Source of the DNA: CAZJFC01 sp964545245
GTDB taxonomy: Bacteria; Pseudomonadota; Alphaproteobacteria; Rickettsiales; 21-14-0-20-44-7
DNA length: 30,705 nt
Direction of reading: 5' to 3'
Assembly: GCA_964545245.1 (NCBI GenBank)
Contig: CAZJFC010000019.1
Location: 1-30,705 of the forward strand
Part shown: piece by piece, positions 24,201 to 30,561 of the stretch
Position numbering within the stretch: the stretch's first letter is position 1
Layout: each line of letters starts with the position of its first letter
The notes under the pieces: model-generated
Seen by the model: the letters and a program-made list of their open reading frames with translations, nothing else
What the model was told of the DNA's origin: nothing
The model's database searches: none
Program-made: the position numbers and the translations under genes

Positions 24201-24557
24201 TCATTTCTGGACGATTGCCTGAAACCCGCCATAAGCCATTTTGGAACAATCGAACGGCATAGCGCTGCCGCATGTTGCCTTAATGCGTTCATCCGCCATT
24301 ACCTTGGCGTTTACCTTGTCACGGTGCGTGCGGGATTTATAAACTATGTAGGCGAGTATCACGGTTTCATTCTTGCCCGCCTGCGCCAGCTTGGGGAAGG
24401 CCACCATATCAGGGGCGTTCGGGTCATCCAGCACCGCCTCGATATATTCAAGCGCACCATGTTCGACCCAGATTTTCCCGGCCTTTGTGGCTATTTTCTT
24501 ATACTCTGCCAGCTTGCCCTTAGGTACCGGCAGCACAAACCCGTCAATATATTTCAT
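24201..24557 (-). CDS. DUF1428 family protein (YbaA-like)
   Basis: The 118 residues match the DUF1428/YbaA family: start MKYIDGFVLPVPKGKLAEYK, central PDMVAFPKLAQAGKNETVIL and KVMADERI, and the C-terminal PFDCSKMAYGGFQAIV. The fold is a ferredoxin-like alpha/beta (dimeric alpha-beta barrel), and the function is not established. It is monocistronic, sharing the bidirectional terminator with ntrX. Upstream of its start is a 30-bp perfect palindrome. Confidence 0.88.
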   Translation of the reverse strand: MKYIDGFVLPVPKGKLAEYKKIATKAGKIWVEHGALEYIEAVLDDPNAPDMVAFPKLAQAGKNETVILAYIVYKSRTHRDKVNAKVMADERIKATCGSAMPFDCSKMAYGGFQAIVQK

Positions 24558-24602
24558 AGATGCCCTTTTGTTTGGTTTATTGAGCGGTCGAGGTTACGCG
24601 GG

Positions 24603-24632
24603 AAGGAATAAATAATCTATTATTTATTCCTT
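24603..24632. promoter_or_regulatory. 30-bp AT-rich palindrome upstream of DUF1428 gene
   Basis: AAGGAATAAATAAT (24603-24616) and its exact complement ATTATTTATTCCTT (24619-24632) surround CT. It lies 46 bp upstream of the DUF1428 start. It could be an operator, an AT-rich cruciform or a terminator for rightward or leftward transcripts. The function is unknown. Confidence 0.6.
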
Positions 24633-24730
24633 GATTTTATGATTGATATCTGTCATTTCACTTTACTGCTGAAGCAGTGTGACAGTTGCCTTAGCGTTCA
24701 TAGCCCATTTCGCGGGCGCGATACGGGGGG

Positions 24731-24760
24731 CGAGCGGTTTAAGGCAGCAGTCTTGAAAAC
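24731..24760 (+). repeat. Partial duplicate of tRNA-Ser
   Basis: Thirty bases match tRNA-Ser positions 24818-24847 with one mismatch, covering the D arm through the anticodon loop up to AAAAC, and then diverge. The remnant is flanked by a 9-bp inverted repeat, GCCCATTTC at 24703-24711 and GAAATGGGC at 24790-24798. It looks like an integration scar or a displaced att fragment, not a functional tRNA. Confidence 0.85.
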
Positions 24761-24806
24761 CGGTGAAGTTGGAGTGATTTTTTAGCCCAGAAATGGGCAC
24801 AGTTAT

Positions 24807-24896
24807 GGAAGCGTGGCCGAGTGGTTTAAGGCAGCAGTCTTGAAAACTGCCGAGGGGGCAACTCCTCCGTGAGTTCGAATCTCACAGCTTCCGCCA
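24807..24896 (+). tRNA. tRNA-Ser (UGA)
   Basis: Acceptor GGAAGC pairs with GCTTCC (the seventh pair is mismatched G-A). Anticodon stem GCAGT/ACTGC holds loop CTTGAAA, anticodon TGA. It has a long variable arm, T arm GTGAG-TTCGAAT-CTCAC and encoded CCA at 24894-24896. It is the probable attachment site of the element to its right. Confidence 0.96.
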
Positions 24897-24916
24897 TCAC
24901 CCTCAGAATGCGCTGT

Positions 24917-24943
24917 GGGACACTTCTGGGACAGTTCGGGACA
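24917..24943 (+). repeat. Three phased GGGACA direct repeats
   Basis: GGGACA occurs at 24917-24922, 24928-24933 and 24938-24943, spaced 11 and 10 bp, all on one helical face. A single inverted TGTCCCA is at 26045-26051, upstream of the integrase gene. Their place beside the tRNA 3' end suggests arm-type integrase or excisionase binding sites. Confidence 0.65.
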
Positions 24944-24957
24944 ACAGGTGGCGAAAG

Positions 24958-25260
24958 CTACCGAAAATTTGTTGGTGGAGGGAAATCCTCATATCCCGCA
25001 TACATCACATAACCAACATAATTAGCGTAAGGGACATAAGAACCACCGGAATAATTGGCAGCTGCTGGACCTCGATAGCCACCTTTCCCCGTATGCCGTA
25101 TTAAACGGTTATCGCTCATGATTTCACCCAAGTATTCCCCCTGAAAGCCATAGATATGTTCATCCGCAATTCTGCCTACACATTTCCCATTATGTGTAAA
25201 AAGATGATCGTTATTTGAATACCCAAAATAGGTGCCACCCCATGTCCAAAAGTGCTTCAT
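24958..25260 (-). CDS. Small beta-flower-like protein
   Basis: This is about 100 residues starting MKHFWTWGGTYFGYSNNDHL. The short glycine-spaced strands (GTYFGY, GKCVGRI, IYGFQGEYLGEI, DNRLIRH) recall a small domain annotated as 4-fold beta flower, from memory. The tail is Gly/Tyr/Pro-rich (YVGYVMYAGYEDFPPPTNF). The ATG at 25260 lies 1 nt after the YfbU-family stop codon. A longer reading from 25317 would overlap that gene, so it is less likely. The two genes are surely co-transcribed and may act as a pair. Confidence 0.65.
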   Translation of the reverse strand: MKHFWTWGGTYFGYSNNDHLFTHNGKCVGRIADEHIYGFQGEYLGEIMSDNRLIRHTGKGGYRGPAAANYSGGSYVPYANYVGYVMYAGYEDFPPPTNFR

Positions 25261-25261
25261 C

Positions 25262-25948
25262 CTAACCTCGCGCTTTTGCGATTTCGATGATCTGCTTTGA
25301 TGACAAACCATGTCCAACTAAAGTGGGGCGGATTGGCAAGAATACAGAAAGCATTGCACGGTGTCCCGCAATAGACGGGGAGTGCGAATTCAGATAGCGA
25401 CCTTTGAAAGTCTGAAAACGCCCCATCTTCTCTATCAAGAAGCTGGCAATCCCCATGTGTTCGGATTCATTATTTCCATCGAATCCAGCAAACTGGATAT
25501 CTTCTCGATTGGTTGCAGCTTGCACTGCCTTTTTCTCTTTTGCAGGAAGCTTTTTATAGGCTCCCTCAATAAAACTCCACATGTCCAGAATATCGACGAC
25601 TTCTGAGAGTGTTTTTCTGCTATCTTTGTGGTTATGAAAGATGCCTGTATATTTCCATTCCAGCGCCCAAAAGTGGCCGCCATATATTACTTCTTGAATA
25701 AATTCAGGCTCTATTTCTCCCTTTATTTTTAATGCTTGGTATAGCTCGCATAACATCAGCATGATGAGGCGTTCACCATCACTTATCTGCAGGTCGCCAT
25801 TTTTGTTGCCAGAAAGCGAGTCTTCTACCAAACGCCGAATCGCTTCTGCTCGTGACGGTAAATCAGCCTGCTCTGATCTCCAGCCATCTATTCTATCGAG
25901 TGTACTTTGCCCAAGACGCATCTCGAATCTTTCTGATTTTATATTCAT
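25262..25948 (-). CDS. YfbU family protein with N-terminal ribbon-helix-helix domain
   Basis: The N-terminal 47 residues look like a ribbon-helix-helix DNA-binding unit (SERFEMRLGQSTLDRIDGWR and PSRAEAIRRLVEDSL). The rest matches the YfbU family: SDGERLIMLMLCELYQAL, ILDMWSFIEGAYKKL, FAGFDGNNESEHMGIASFLI, GRFQ and NSHSPSIAGHRAML. YfbU has no agreed function. RHH fusion suggests it represses its own promoter, and a palindrome overlaps the region just upstream. A GGAG ribosome site precedes the ATG. The sequence is more AT-rich than the integrase gene beside it. Confidence 0.82.
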   Translation of the reverse strand: MNIKSERFEMRLGQSTLDRIDGWRSEQADLPSRAEAIRRLVEDSLSGNKNGDLQISDGERLIMLMLCELYQALKIKGEIEPEFIQEVIYGGHFWALEWKYTGIFHNHKDSRKTLSEVVDILDMWSFIEGAYKKLPAKEKKAVQAATNREDIQFAGFDGNNESEHMGIASFLIEKMGRFQTFKGRYLNSHSPSIAGHRAMLSVFLPIRPTLVGHGLSSKQIIEIAKARG

Positions 25949-25968
25949 GTCATTCTCCGGATAAATAT

Positions 25969-26020
25969 CGTATATTACGTACTAATATACGTATATGACA
26001 TAAATAAGCCGTACAGTCAA
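25969..26020 (-). promoter_or_regulatory. Promoter and palindromic operator of the YfbU gene
   Basis: Arms CGTATATTA (25969-25977) and TAATATACG (25983-25991) are perfect complements around CGTAC. They overlap a second 12-bp palindrome, ATATACGTATAT (25985-25996). On the minus strand TTGACT (26020-26015) and CATATA (25997-25992) with a 17-bp spacer form a possible promoter. The palindrome would cover the -10 and start point, as expected for autorepression by the RHH domain. Confidence 0.6.
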
Positions 26021-26181
26021 GCGCCGCAGCAAAATATCTTTTGCTGTCCCACATTGACACCACACACCTCAACCCTCTGATTCCAAAAGCGCCGAATCCC
26101 ATTTTCATCACTGTTTGAACAAGTAGAGCGTTGCACATTACCGCCATGTTTTGTAGTCTTTCGACATGAGAGGCGAACGCT

Positions 26182-27249
26182 ATGGCAACCATCGAAACGA
26201 GGACAACGCCTGAGGGCAAAATTTCCTACCGTGTGAAAATTCGCATCCGCGGTTTCCCCTCGCAGTCGGCCACGTTCGAGCGTAAGACGGACGCCAAAAA
26301 CTGGGCGGCGCAGACCGAATCCGCCATCCGCGAAGGCCGCTATTTCAAGAACACCGCTGCGAAGAAACACACCGTTGGCGACCTCATCGCCCGCTACCTC
26401 GAACAGCAGAAAACCCGTAACCAGACACGCGCGCTGGATGTCGGCTACTACCTCGCATGGTGGGACAAGGAAATCGGTATGTATTTGCTGTCCGACCTCA
26501 CAAAGAACCTGATTCTCACCAAGCGTGAAAAACTCGCCCAGTCCGGCATCAATGTCGAACGCCGCGCGCCCGGCACGGTGAACCGCTATATGGGCGTCCT
26601 CAGCCATGCCCTCAGCGTCGCCGTGAATGAATGGGAATGGCTACCCGCGCACCCGATGAAGAACATCGCCAAACTGCCCGAACCGCGTGGCCGCGTGCGC
26701 TTTCTGGATGAAGATGAACGCGTCCGGTTGCTGGAAGCCTGCCGCGAATCGCCCAGCGCCTTTCTTTACCCACTGGTGGTGCTGGCGCTCTCAACTGGCG
26801 CGCGCCACGGCGAGTTGATTAATCTGCGCTGGGAGCAAGTGGATTTCACCCGCCAAGCCATCGTGCTGCATGACACGAAGAACAAGGAACGCCGTGTTTT
26901 GCCGCTCGCGCACCACGCACTGGAGGTAATGGAAGGCTGGCACCGCGCGCGCGACCCGAAAAATCCGCTGGTGTTCCCCTCCGAGCGCATCCCCACCCAG
27001 CCGGTGCAAAGCCGCCCGGCATGGATGGAAGCGCTGGGGAAAGCCAAGGTGAAGGATTTCCGCTTCCACGACCTGCGCCACAGTGCCGCGTCTTACCTTG
27101 CCATGAACGGTGCTTCTACCAACGAAATCGCCGAAGTGCTGGGCCACAAAACGCTGGCGATGGTGAAGCGCTACGCCCACCTCAGCGAAGTCCACACCGC
27201 CGGGGTGGTGGAGAAGATGAATAAGAAGATTTTTAAGGAGGTTGTATGA
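26182..27249 (+). CDS. int: Tyrosine recombinase / integrase
   Basis: This site-specific recombinase has 355 residues. It begins with a small arm-binding region (YRVKIRIRGFPSQSATFERK), then a SAM-like core-binding domain (about 64-160), then the catalytic domain. Catalytic residues are Arg208 (TGARHGEL), Lys233 (HDTKNKERR), His296 and Arg299 (HDLRHSAAS), His322 (LGHKTL) and Tyr331 (VKRYAHLS), a complete set. It probably moves the element at tRNA-Ser 1.3 kb upstream. The distance from the tRNA is filled by the YfbU pair. Its stop overlaps the next ATG by 4 nt. Confidence 0.95.
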   Translation: MATIETRTTPEGKISYRVKIRIRGFPSQSATFERKTDAKNWAAQTESAIREGRYFKNTAAKKHTVGDLIARYLEQQKTRNQTRALDVGYYLAWWDKEIGMYLLSDLTKNLILTKREKLAQSGINVERRAPGTVNRYMGVLSHALSVAVNEWEWLPAHPMKNIAKLPEPRGRVRFLDEDERVRLLEACRESPSAFLYPLVVLALSTGARHGELINLRWEQVDFTRQAIVLHDTKNKERRVLPLAHHALEVMEGWHRARDPKNPLVFPSERIPTQPVQSRPAWMEALGKAKVKDFRFHDLRHSAASYLAMNGASTNEIAEVLGHKTLAMVKRYAHLSEVHTAGVVEKMNKKIFKEVV

Positions 27250-27707
27250 GTAATGATTGGCCGGGCAGTAAGCCCAAGAAAGATGATGTGGTGCTATCCA
27301 CCGGGCAGCGCGTACCGAACCCTTACGCACTGATGCAGCTTTCCTTGATGAAAATGATGTATGACTCGCCGGAGGATCTGCTGGAGTTTTGCTATCCCCT
27401 CATGCAGGAGGCCTCAGAGATTGTCGATGAAGAGTCCAATAATTTTCTGGCCAAGCTCTATAAGGTGAAGGAAGTCACGCCGCGCAAGAACCAACTGGTG
27501 CGCGAGCGGTGCAGAACCATCGCCGTTATTTTGTGGGCGCAGAATCCAAGTTACCAAATCAAGCAGATTATCGATCATGAATGGATGGAAAATTTCAGCG
27601 AGGCCATGACTTACGGCAAACGCACTATCCGTGGGTGGATTAAAGACCTCGACCCACGGCCTGCTGAAGAGAAAAAGACTCCGTTCAAGAAGAAAGAACC
27701 CGCATAG
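27246..27707 (+). CDS. Hypothetical element protein
   Basis: This is a 153-residue, mostly helical protein I do not recognise. It contains PYALMQLSLMKMMYDSPEDL, a charged middle and a Lys-rich tail (KKTPFKKKEPA). A perfect AAGGAGGT lies 5 nt before the ATG, inside the end of the integrase gene, with a 4-nt ATGA overlap. This implies tight coupling to int. It could be a recombination accessory or replication protein, but nothing in the sequence decides this. A gap of 154 bp follows. Confidence 0.72.
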   Translation: MSNDWPGSKPKKDDVVLSTGQRVPNPYALMQLSLMKMMYDSPEDLLEFCYPLMQEASEIVDEESNNFLAKLYKVKEVTPRKNQLVRERCRTIAVILWAQNPSYQIKQIIDHEWMENFSEAMTYGKRTIRGWIKDLDPRPAEEKKTPFKKKEPA

Positions 27708-27749
27708 CACTGTTACCGTCTTGGCGTACACTGCAACAGTAAACGCCTC

Positions 27750-27762
27750 CACTGCTACAGTG
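27750..27762. repeat. Short palindrome in the 27708-27861 gap
   Basis: CACTG-CTA-CAGTG is a perfect 5-bp inverted repeat that contains one GCTAC word. ACTGTT near 27709 and AACAGT near 27735 form another small pair. There is no T run, so a terminator is unlikely. It may relate to the GCTAC arrays farther right. Confidence 0.35.
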
Positions 27763-27861
27763 GCGGCGTAGGCGGCATCGCCAACGCACCACCATTCCAT
27801 ATCCTGCTCCGTATCCGGCGATGTTGCCGGGGTTTGTGCAATCACACACGGAGCAAGACCT

Positions 27862-28080
27862 ATGGAACCCAACTACCACACCCAGCCGAAAACCCGGCTC
27901 ATCCCCGTTACCAAATGGAACGAATACCACCAGTGGCCGCCCGTCGGCGGGCTACGCCATCTCATCTTTTATGCCGCCGATAACGGCTTTGATAAAGTCA
28001 TCCGCCGCTGCGGTCGCCGCGTGCTGATTGATGAAGCGGCGTTCTTCCAGTGGATGGAGGAACAAAATGCAGGCAAATAA
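27862..28080 (+). CDS. Excisionase/AlpA-like small DNA-binding protein
   Basis: These 72 residues read RLIPVTKWNEYHQWPPVGGL, RHLIFYAADNGFDKVIRRCG and RRVLIDEAAFFQWMEEQ, the shape of a winged-helix excisionase or AlpA-type regulator common in integrative elements. Its likely job is to direct excision or switch element gene expression. AGCAAGACCT precedes the ATG (weak AAG-type site). It overlaps the next gene by 14 nt. Confidence 0.72.
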   Translation: MEPNYHTQPKTRLIPVTKWNEYHQWPPVGGLRHLIFYAADNGFDKVIRRCGRRVLIDEAAFFQWMEEQNAGK

Positions 28081-28378
28081 GCTAGATTTCGCTGGCCTGA
28101 ACCGGCAGGCGCTGGCGCAGCTGCCCGGCATCCTCTGCGAATTGCTACCCGGTGGCATAGTGCGCGGGCAGGAATACACCGTTCGCAACCCCACCCGTGC
28201 CGACCGCCGTGCGGGCAGTTTCCGCATTAATCTGCAATCCGAGCGGTGGGCGGATTTCGCCACCGGCGATGCGGGTGGCGATGTCGTCAGCCTCGTCGCC
28301 TATCTGCGCCAATGCAGTCAGGGAGATGCCGCGCGCTGGGTGCAAGAGCGGATCGGGGGTAGCGATGGGACACGTTGA
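28067..28378 (+). CDS. Primase N-terminal-like element protein
   Basis: From the ATG at 28067 (GGAGGAAC ribosome site) this encodes 103 residues, MQANKLDFAGLNRQALAQLP and so on. YTVRNPTRADRRAGSFRINL, RWADFATGDAGGDVVSLVAY and LRQCSQGDAARW are typical of the domain that precedes Toprim in mobile-element primases; elsewhere it is often fused to the Toprim part. Here it is a separate gene overlapping the Toprim-DUF3987 gene by 14 nt. It carries no Cys/His zinc ribbon. Confidence 0.75.
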   Translation: MQANKLDFAGLNRQALAQLPGILCELLPGGIVRGQEYTVRNPTRADRRAGSFRINLQSERWADFATGDAGGDVVSLVAYLRQCSQGDAARWVQERIGGSDGTR

Positions 28379-30551
28379 CCGTTACCTGATTCCCGCTGCC
28401 GATTGTAAGGAAGACTGCCACCACCCGAAGCTGGGACAGCCCTCGCAGGTCTGGCCGTACCATAACGCGAATTGCGACCTGCTCGGCTTCATCTGCCGGT
28501 TCGATACGCCGGAGGGTAAGCAAATACTGCCACGCACGCTGTGGGCCACCGAATCCGCACCGGACGGCGAATGGCTCTGGCGAGGCTTTCCCGAACCACG
28601 CCCGCTCTATGGACTGGACAGGGTGGCAATGTATCACGGCACGCCGGTAATCGTCTGCGAAGGCGAGAAAGCAGCGGATGCCGCCGAGCAGCTTGTCCTT
28701 GGATATGTTGGCGTCACTTCACCGGGTGGCAGCAACGGCGCACACAAGGCCGACTGGTCACCTTTGGCCGGACGCTACGTCATCATCTGGCCGGATGCCG
28801 ATGCGCCGGGGCGTAAATATGCTGAGTCCGTCGCTGCCATTCTCCACCCCATCGCCGCATCCGTCACCATCATCACCCCGCCTGACAACGTGCCGCCCGG
28901 TTGGGACGCCGCCGATGCACTGACGGATGGTTCGCCGGAGCGGGTGGCCACGCTACTTGCTACTGCTACGCCTGCTACAGCCGCTACGGCGGTGGTGGTG
29001 GAACGTAGCAACCGTAGCGAATGTAGCAGTAGCGACTGGCAGGAACCCTTGCCGCTGACATGGGAGAGTACCCAGCCACGCCCCTATCCGGTGGAAGCCT
29101 TACCGCCGCTGATTCGCGATGCGGTGGTGTCGTATCAGGAATACGGCCAGCAACCGATGGCACTGGTAGCAACCTCAGCGCTGGCCAATGTTGCGCTGGC
29201 CTGTCAGGGGCTGGCGGATGTAGCGCGTGATCCGCAGCTGGTCAGCCCGATTTCGCTGAGCTTCATCACCATTGCCGAAAGCGGCGAGCGCAAAACGGCG
29301 GCAGATAAGGTTTTTTCTACTGCCGCCACCGAATGGGAGATGGAGAAATATAAAGAGGCACAGGCCGAGATTGAAAAAGTCAAAGGCCAGTTGGATACTC
29401 ACAAGGCAAAGAAGGTAGGCGTACAAAGCCAGATCAGCAAGCTGGCCACCGATATGAAAAAGAACCATCTCCAGCTGGAAACGCTGGAAGCACAGTTGGA
29501 GGAATGGGACGCCAACGTCCCGCGCATCCCCATCATGCCCAGCCTGTTTTATGAGGACATCACACAGGAGAAGCTGGCCGAGAAACTGGCCACCGGCTGG
29601 CCGTCGGCAGCGCTTTATAGCGACGAAGCGGCAATTGTGGTGGGTGGACATGGTTTCCGCGAGGAACGGGCGCTGGGCTTCTTCGGCTTCCTCAACCGGC
29701 TGTGGGACGGGCGCAATTTCAAACGCGACCGCATCAGCGCGCAAAGCTGCTTCGGCATGGGCAGACGGCTGACCTGCTCGCTGATGATGCAGCTCTCCGT
29801 ATTGCGCGCATTGCTGGGCGTGTCCGACGGCCTCAGCCGCAATACCGGATTCATGGCGCGCATCCTGCTGGCCTTTCCCGAAAGCACGATGGGTACGCGT
29901 GAATATCGTCCCGGCATGGCGGATAATCCGCATCTGCACGCGTTCCACCGGCGTATCAGGGAATTGCTCGATCAGCCGCTACCCGTACAGGATGAAAGCC
30001 TGACACTTGTCCCGCCGGTGCTGGCGTTGGATACTGAGGCGCACGCGCTATGGATTTCATATTACAATGATACCGAACGACATCTGGGCAAGTTGGGCGA
30101 ATATGAGGCCATCAAAGATTTTGCAGCGAAATCTGCCGAGAACGCCGCACGCATCGCCGCCAACCTGCATATATTCGAGCATGGCGCGGTGGGGTGCATC
30201 AGCGCTGATATGATGCAGCGCGCGATTGCGCTGGCAGCGTGGTATCTGGAGGAAACCAAACGCATCTTCATCCACCTCGAAGAACCGCAGGACATCGGGG
30301 ATGCACGCCTGCTTCAGGAATGGCTGCTACGACGCGGCGGGCAATCCTTCACCCAGCGTGATGTCATGCAATACGGGCCGAACGTATTACGCAAGAATCA
30401 GGCACGCCGCTTACGCGCATTGGAAATGTTGACCGCACACCACATCATTGCGGCAGAAGCCAAAGGCAGCCGCACTATCTACCATATCAACCCCACCCTG
30501 ACGGATGCCGCTACAGTTGCTACACCTGCTACGGTTCAGGCCGAAACGTAG
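28365..30551 (+). CDS. Toprim-DUF3987 primase/helicase-like replication protein
   Basis: From the ATG at 28365 (GGGGG site, in the end of the previous gene) this is 728 residues. The Toprim region has PVIVCEGEKAADA (94-106) and DADAPG (144-149). An odd low-complexity linker (196-223, ATATPATAATA then ERSNRSECSSS) is followed by a DUF3987 domain with a P-loop-like AESGERKTAAD near 304-314. A charged coiled coil spans about 322-383 and a winged-helix-like end follows. It probably starts replication of the element. A longer frame from 28197 is rejected because it runs through the previous gene. The linker and C-terminus coincide with mirrored pentamer arrays. Confidence 0.85.
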   Translation: MGHVDRYLIPAADCKEDCHHPKLGQPSQVWPYHNANCDLLGFICRFDTPEGKQILPRTLWATESAPDGEWLWRGFPEPRPLYGLDRVAMYHGTPVIVCEGEKAADAAEQLVLGYVGVTSPGGSNGAHKADWSPLAGRYVIIWPDADAPGRKYAESVAAILHPIAASVTIITPPDNVPPGWDAADALTDGSPERVATLLATATPATAATAVVVERSNRSECSSSDWQEPLPLTWESTQPRPYPVEALPPLIRDAVVSYQEYGQQPMALVATSALANVALACQGLADVARDPQLVSPISLSFITIAESGERKTAADKVFSTAATEWEMEKYKEAQAEIEKVKGQLDTHKAKKVGVQSQISKLATDMKKNHLQLETLEAQLEEWDANVPRIPIMPSLFYEDITQEKLAEKLATGWPSAALYSDEAAIVVGGHGFREERALGFFGFLNRLWDGRNFKRDRISAQSCFGMGRRLTCSLMMQLSVLRALLGVSDGLSRNTGFMARILLAFPESTMGTREYRPGMADNPHLHAFHRRIRELLDQPLPVQDESLTLVPPVLALDTEAHALWISYYNDTERHLGKLGEYEAIKDFAAKSAENAARIAANLHIFEHGAVGCISADMMQRAIALAAWYLEETKRIFIHLEEPQDIGDARLLQEWLLRRGGQSFTQRDVMQYGPNVLRKNQARRLRALEMLTAHHIIAAEAKGSRTIYHINPTLTDAATVATPATVQAET
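28952..29033. repeat. Mirrored GCTAC/GTAGC array 1, inside the DUF3987 gene
   Basis: GCTAC starts at 28952, 28959, 28965, 28974 and 28983. Its complement GTAGC starts at 29005, 29014, 29023 and 29029. Reading outward from the centre, spacings are 9, 9, 6, 7 on the left and 9, 9, 6 on the right, so the two halves mirror each other. In-frame they encode AT repeats and then RS repeats. Confidence 0.9.
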
Positions 30552-30561
30552 CAACCGTAGC
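30510..30561. repeat. Mirrored GCTAC/GTAGC array 2, over the DUF3987 stop
   Basis: GCTAC starts at 30510, 30519 and 30528 and GTAGC at 30548 and 30557, all 9 bp apart within each half. The stop codon of the DUF3987 gene (30549-30551) lies in a GTAGC unit, so the second half is mostly non-coding. CTGCTACGGTT and AACCGTAGCAG are exact complements. Confidence 0.9.

Noticed and set aside
28197..28364. Extended N-terminus of the DUF3987 protein
   Set aside because: The extra 56 codons are a shadow frame of the primase-like gene. The ATG at 28365 has a ribosome site and starts the recognisable protein.
28952..29033. CRISPR array
   Set aside because: Repeat words are 5 bp with 1-4 bp spacers and invert at the centre, unlike CRISPR repeats.
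29175..29948. Minus-strand 257-codon frame
   Set aside because: It is antisense to the DUF3987 domain.
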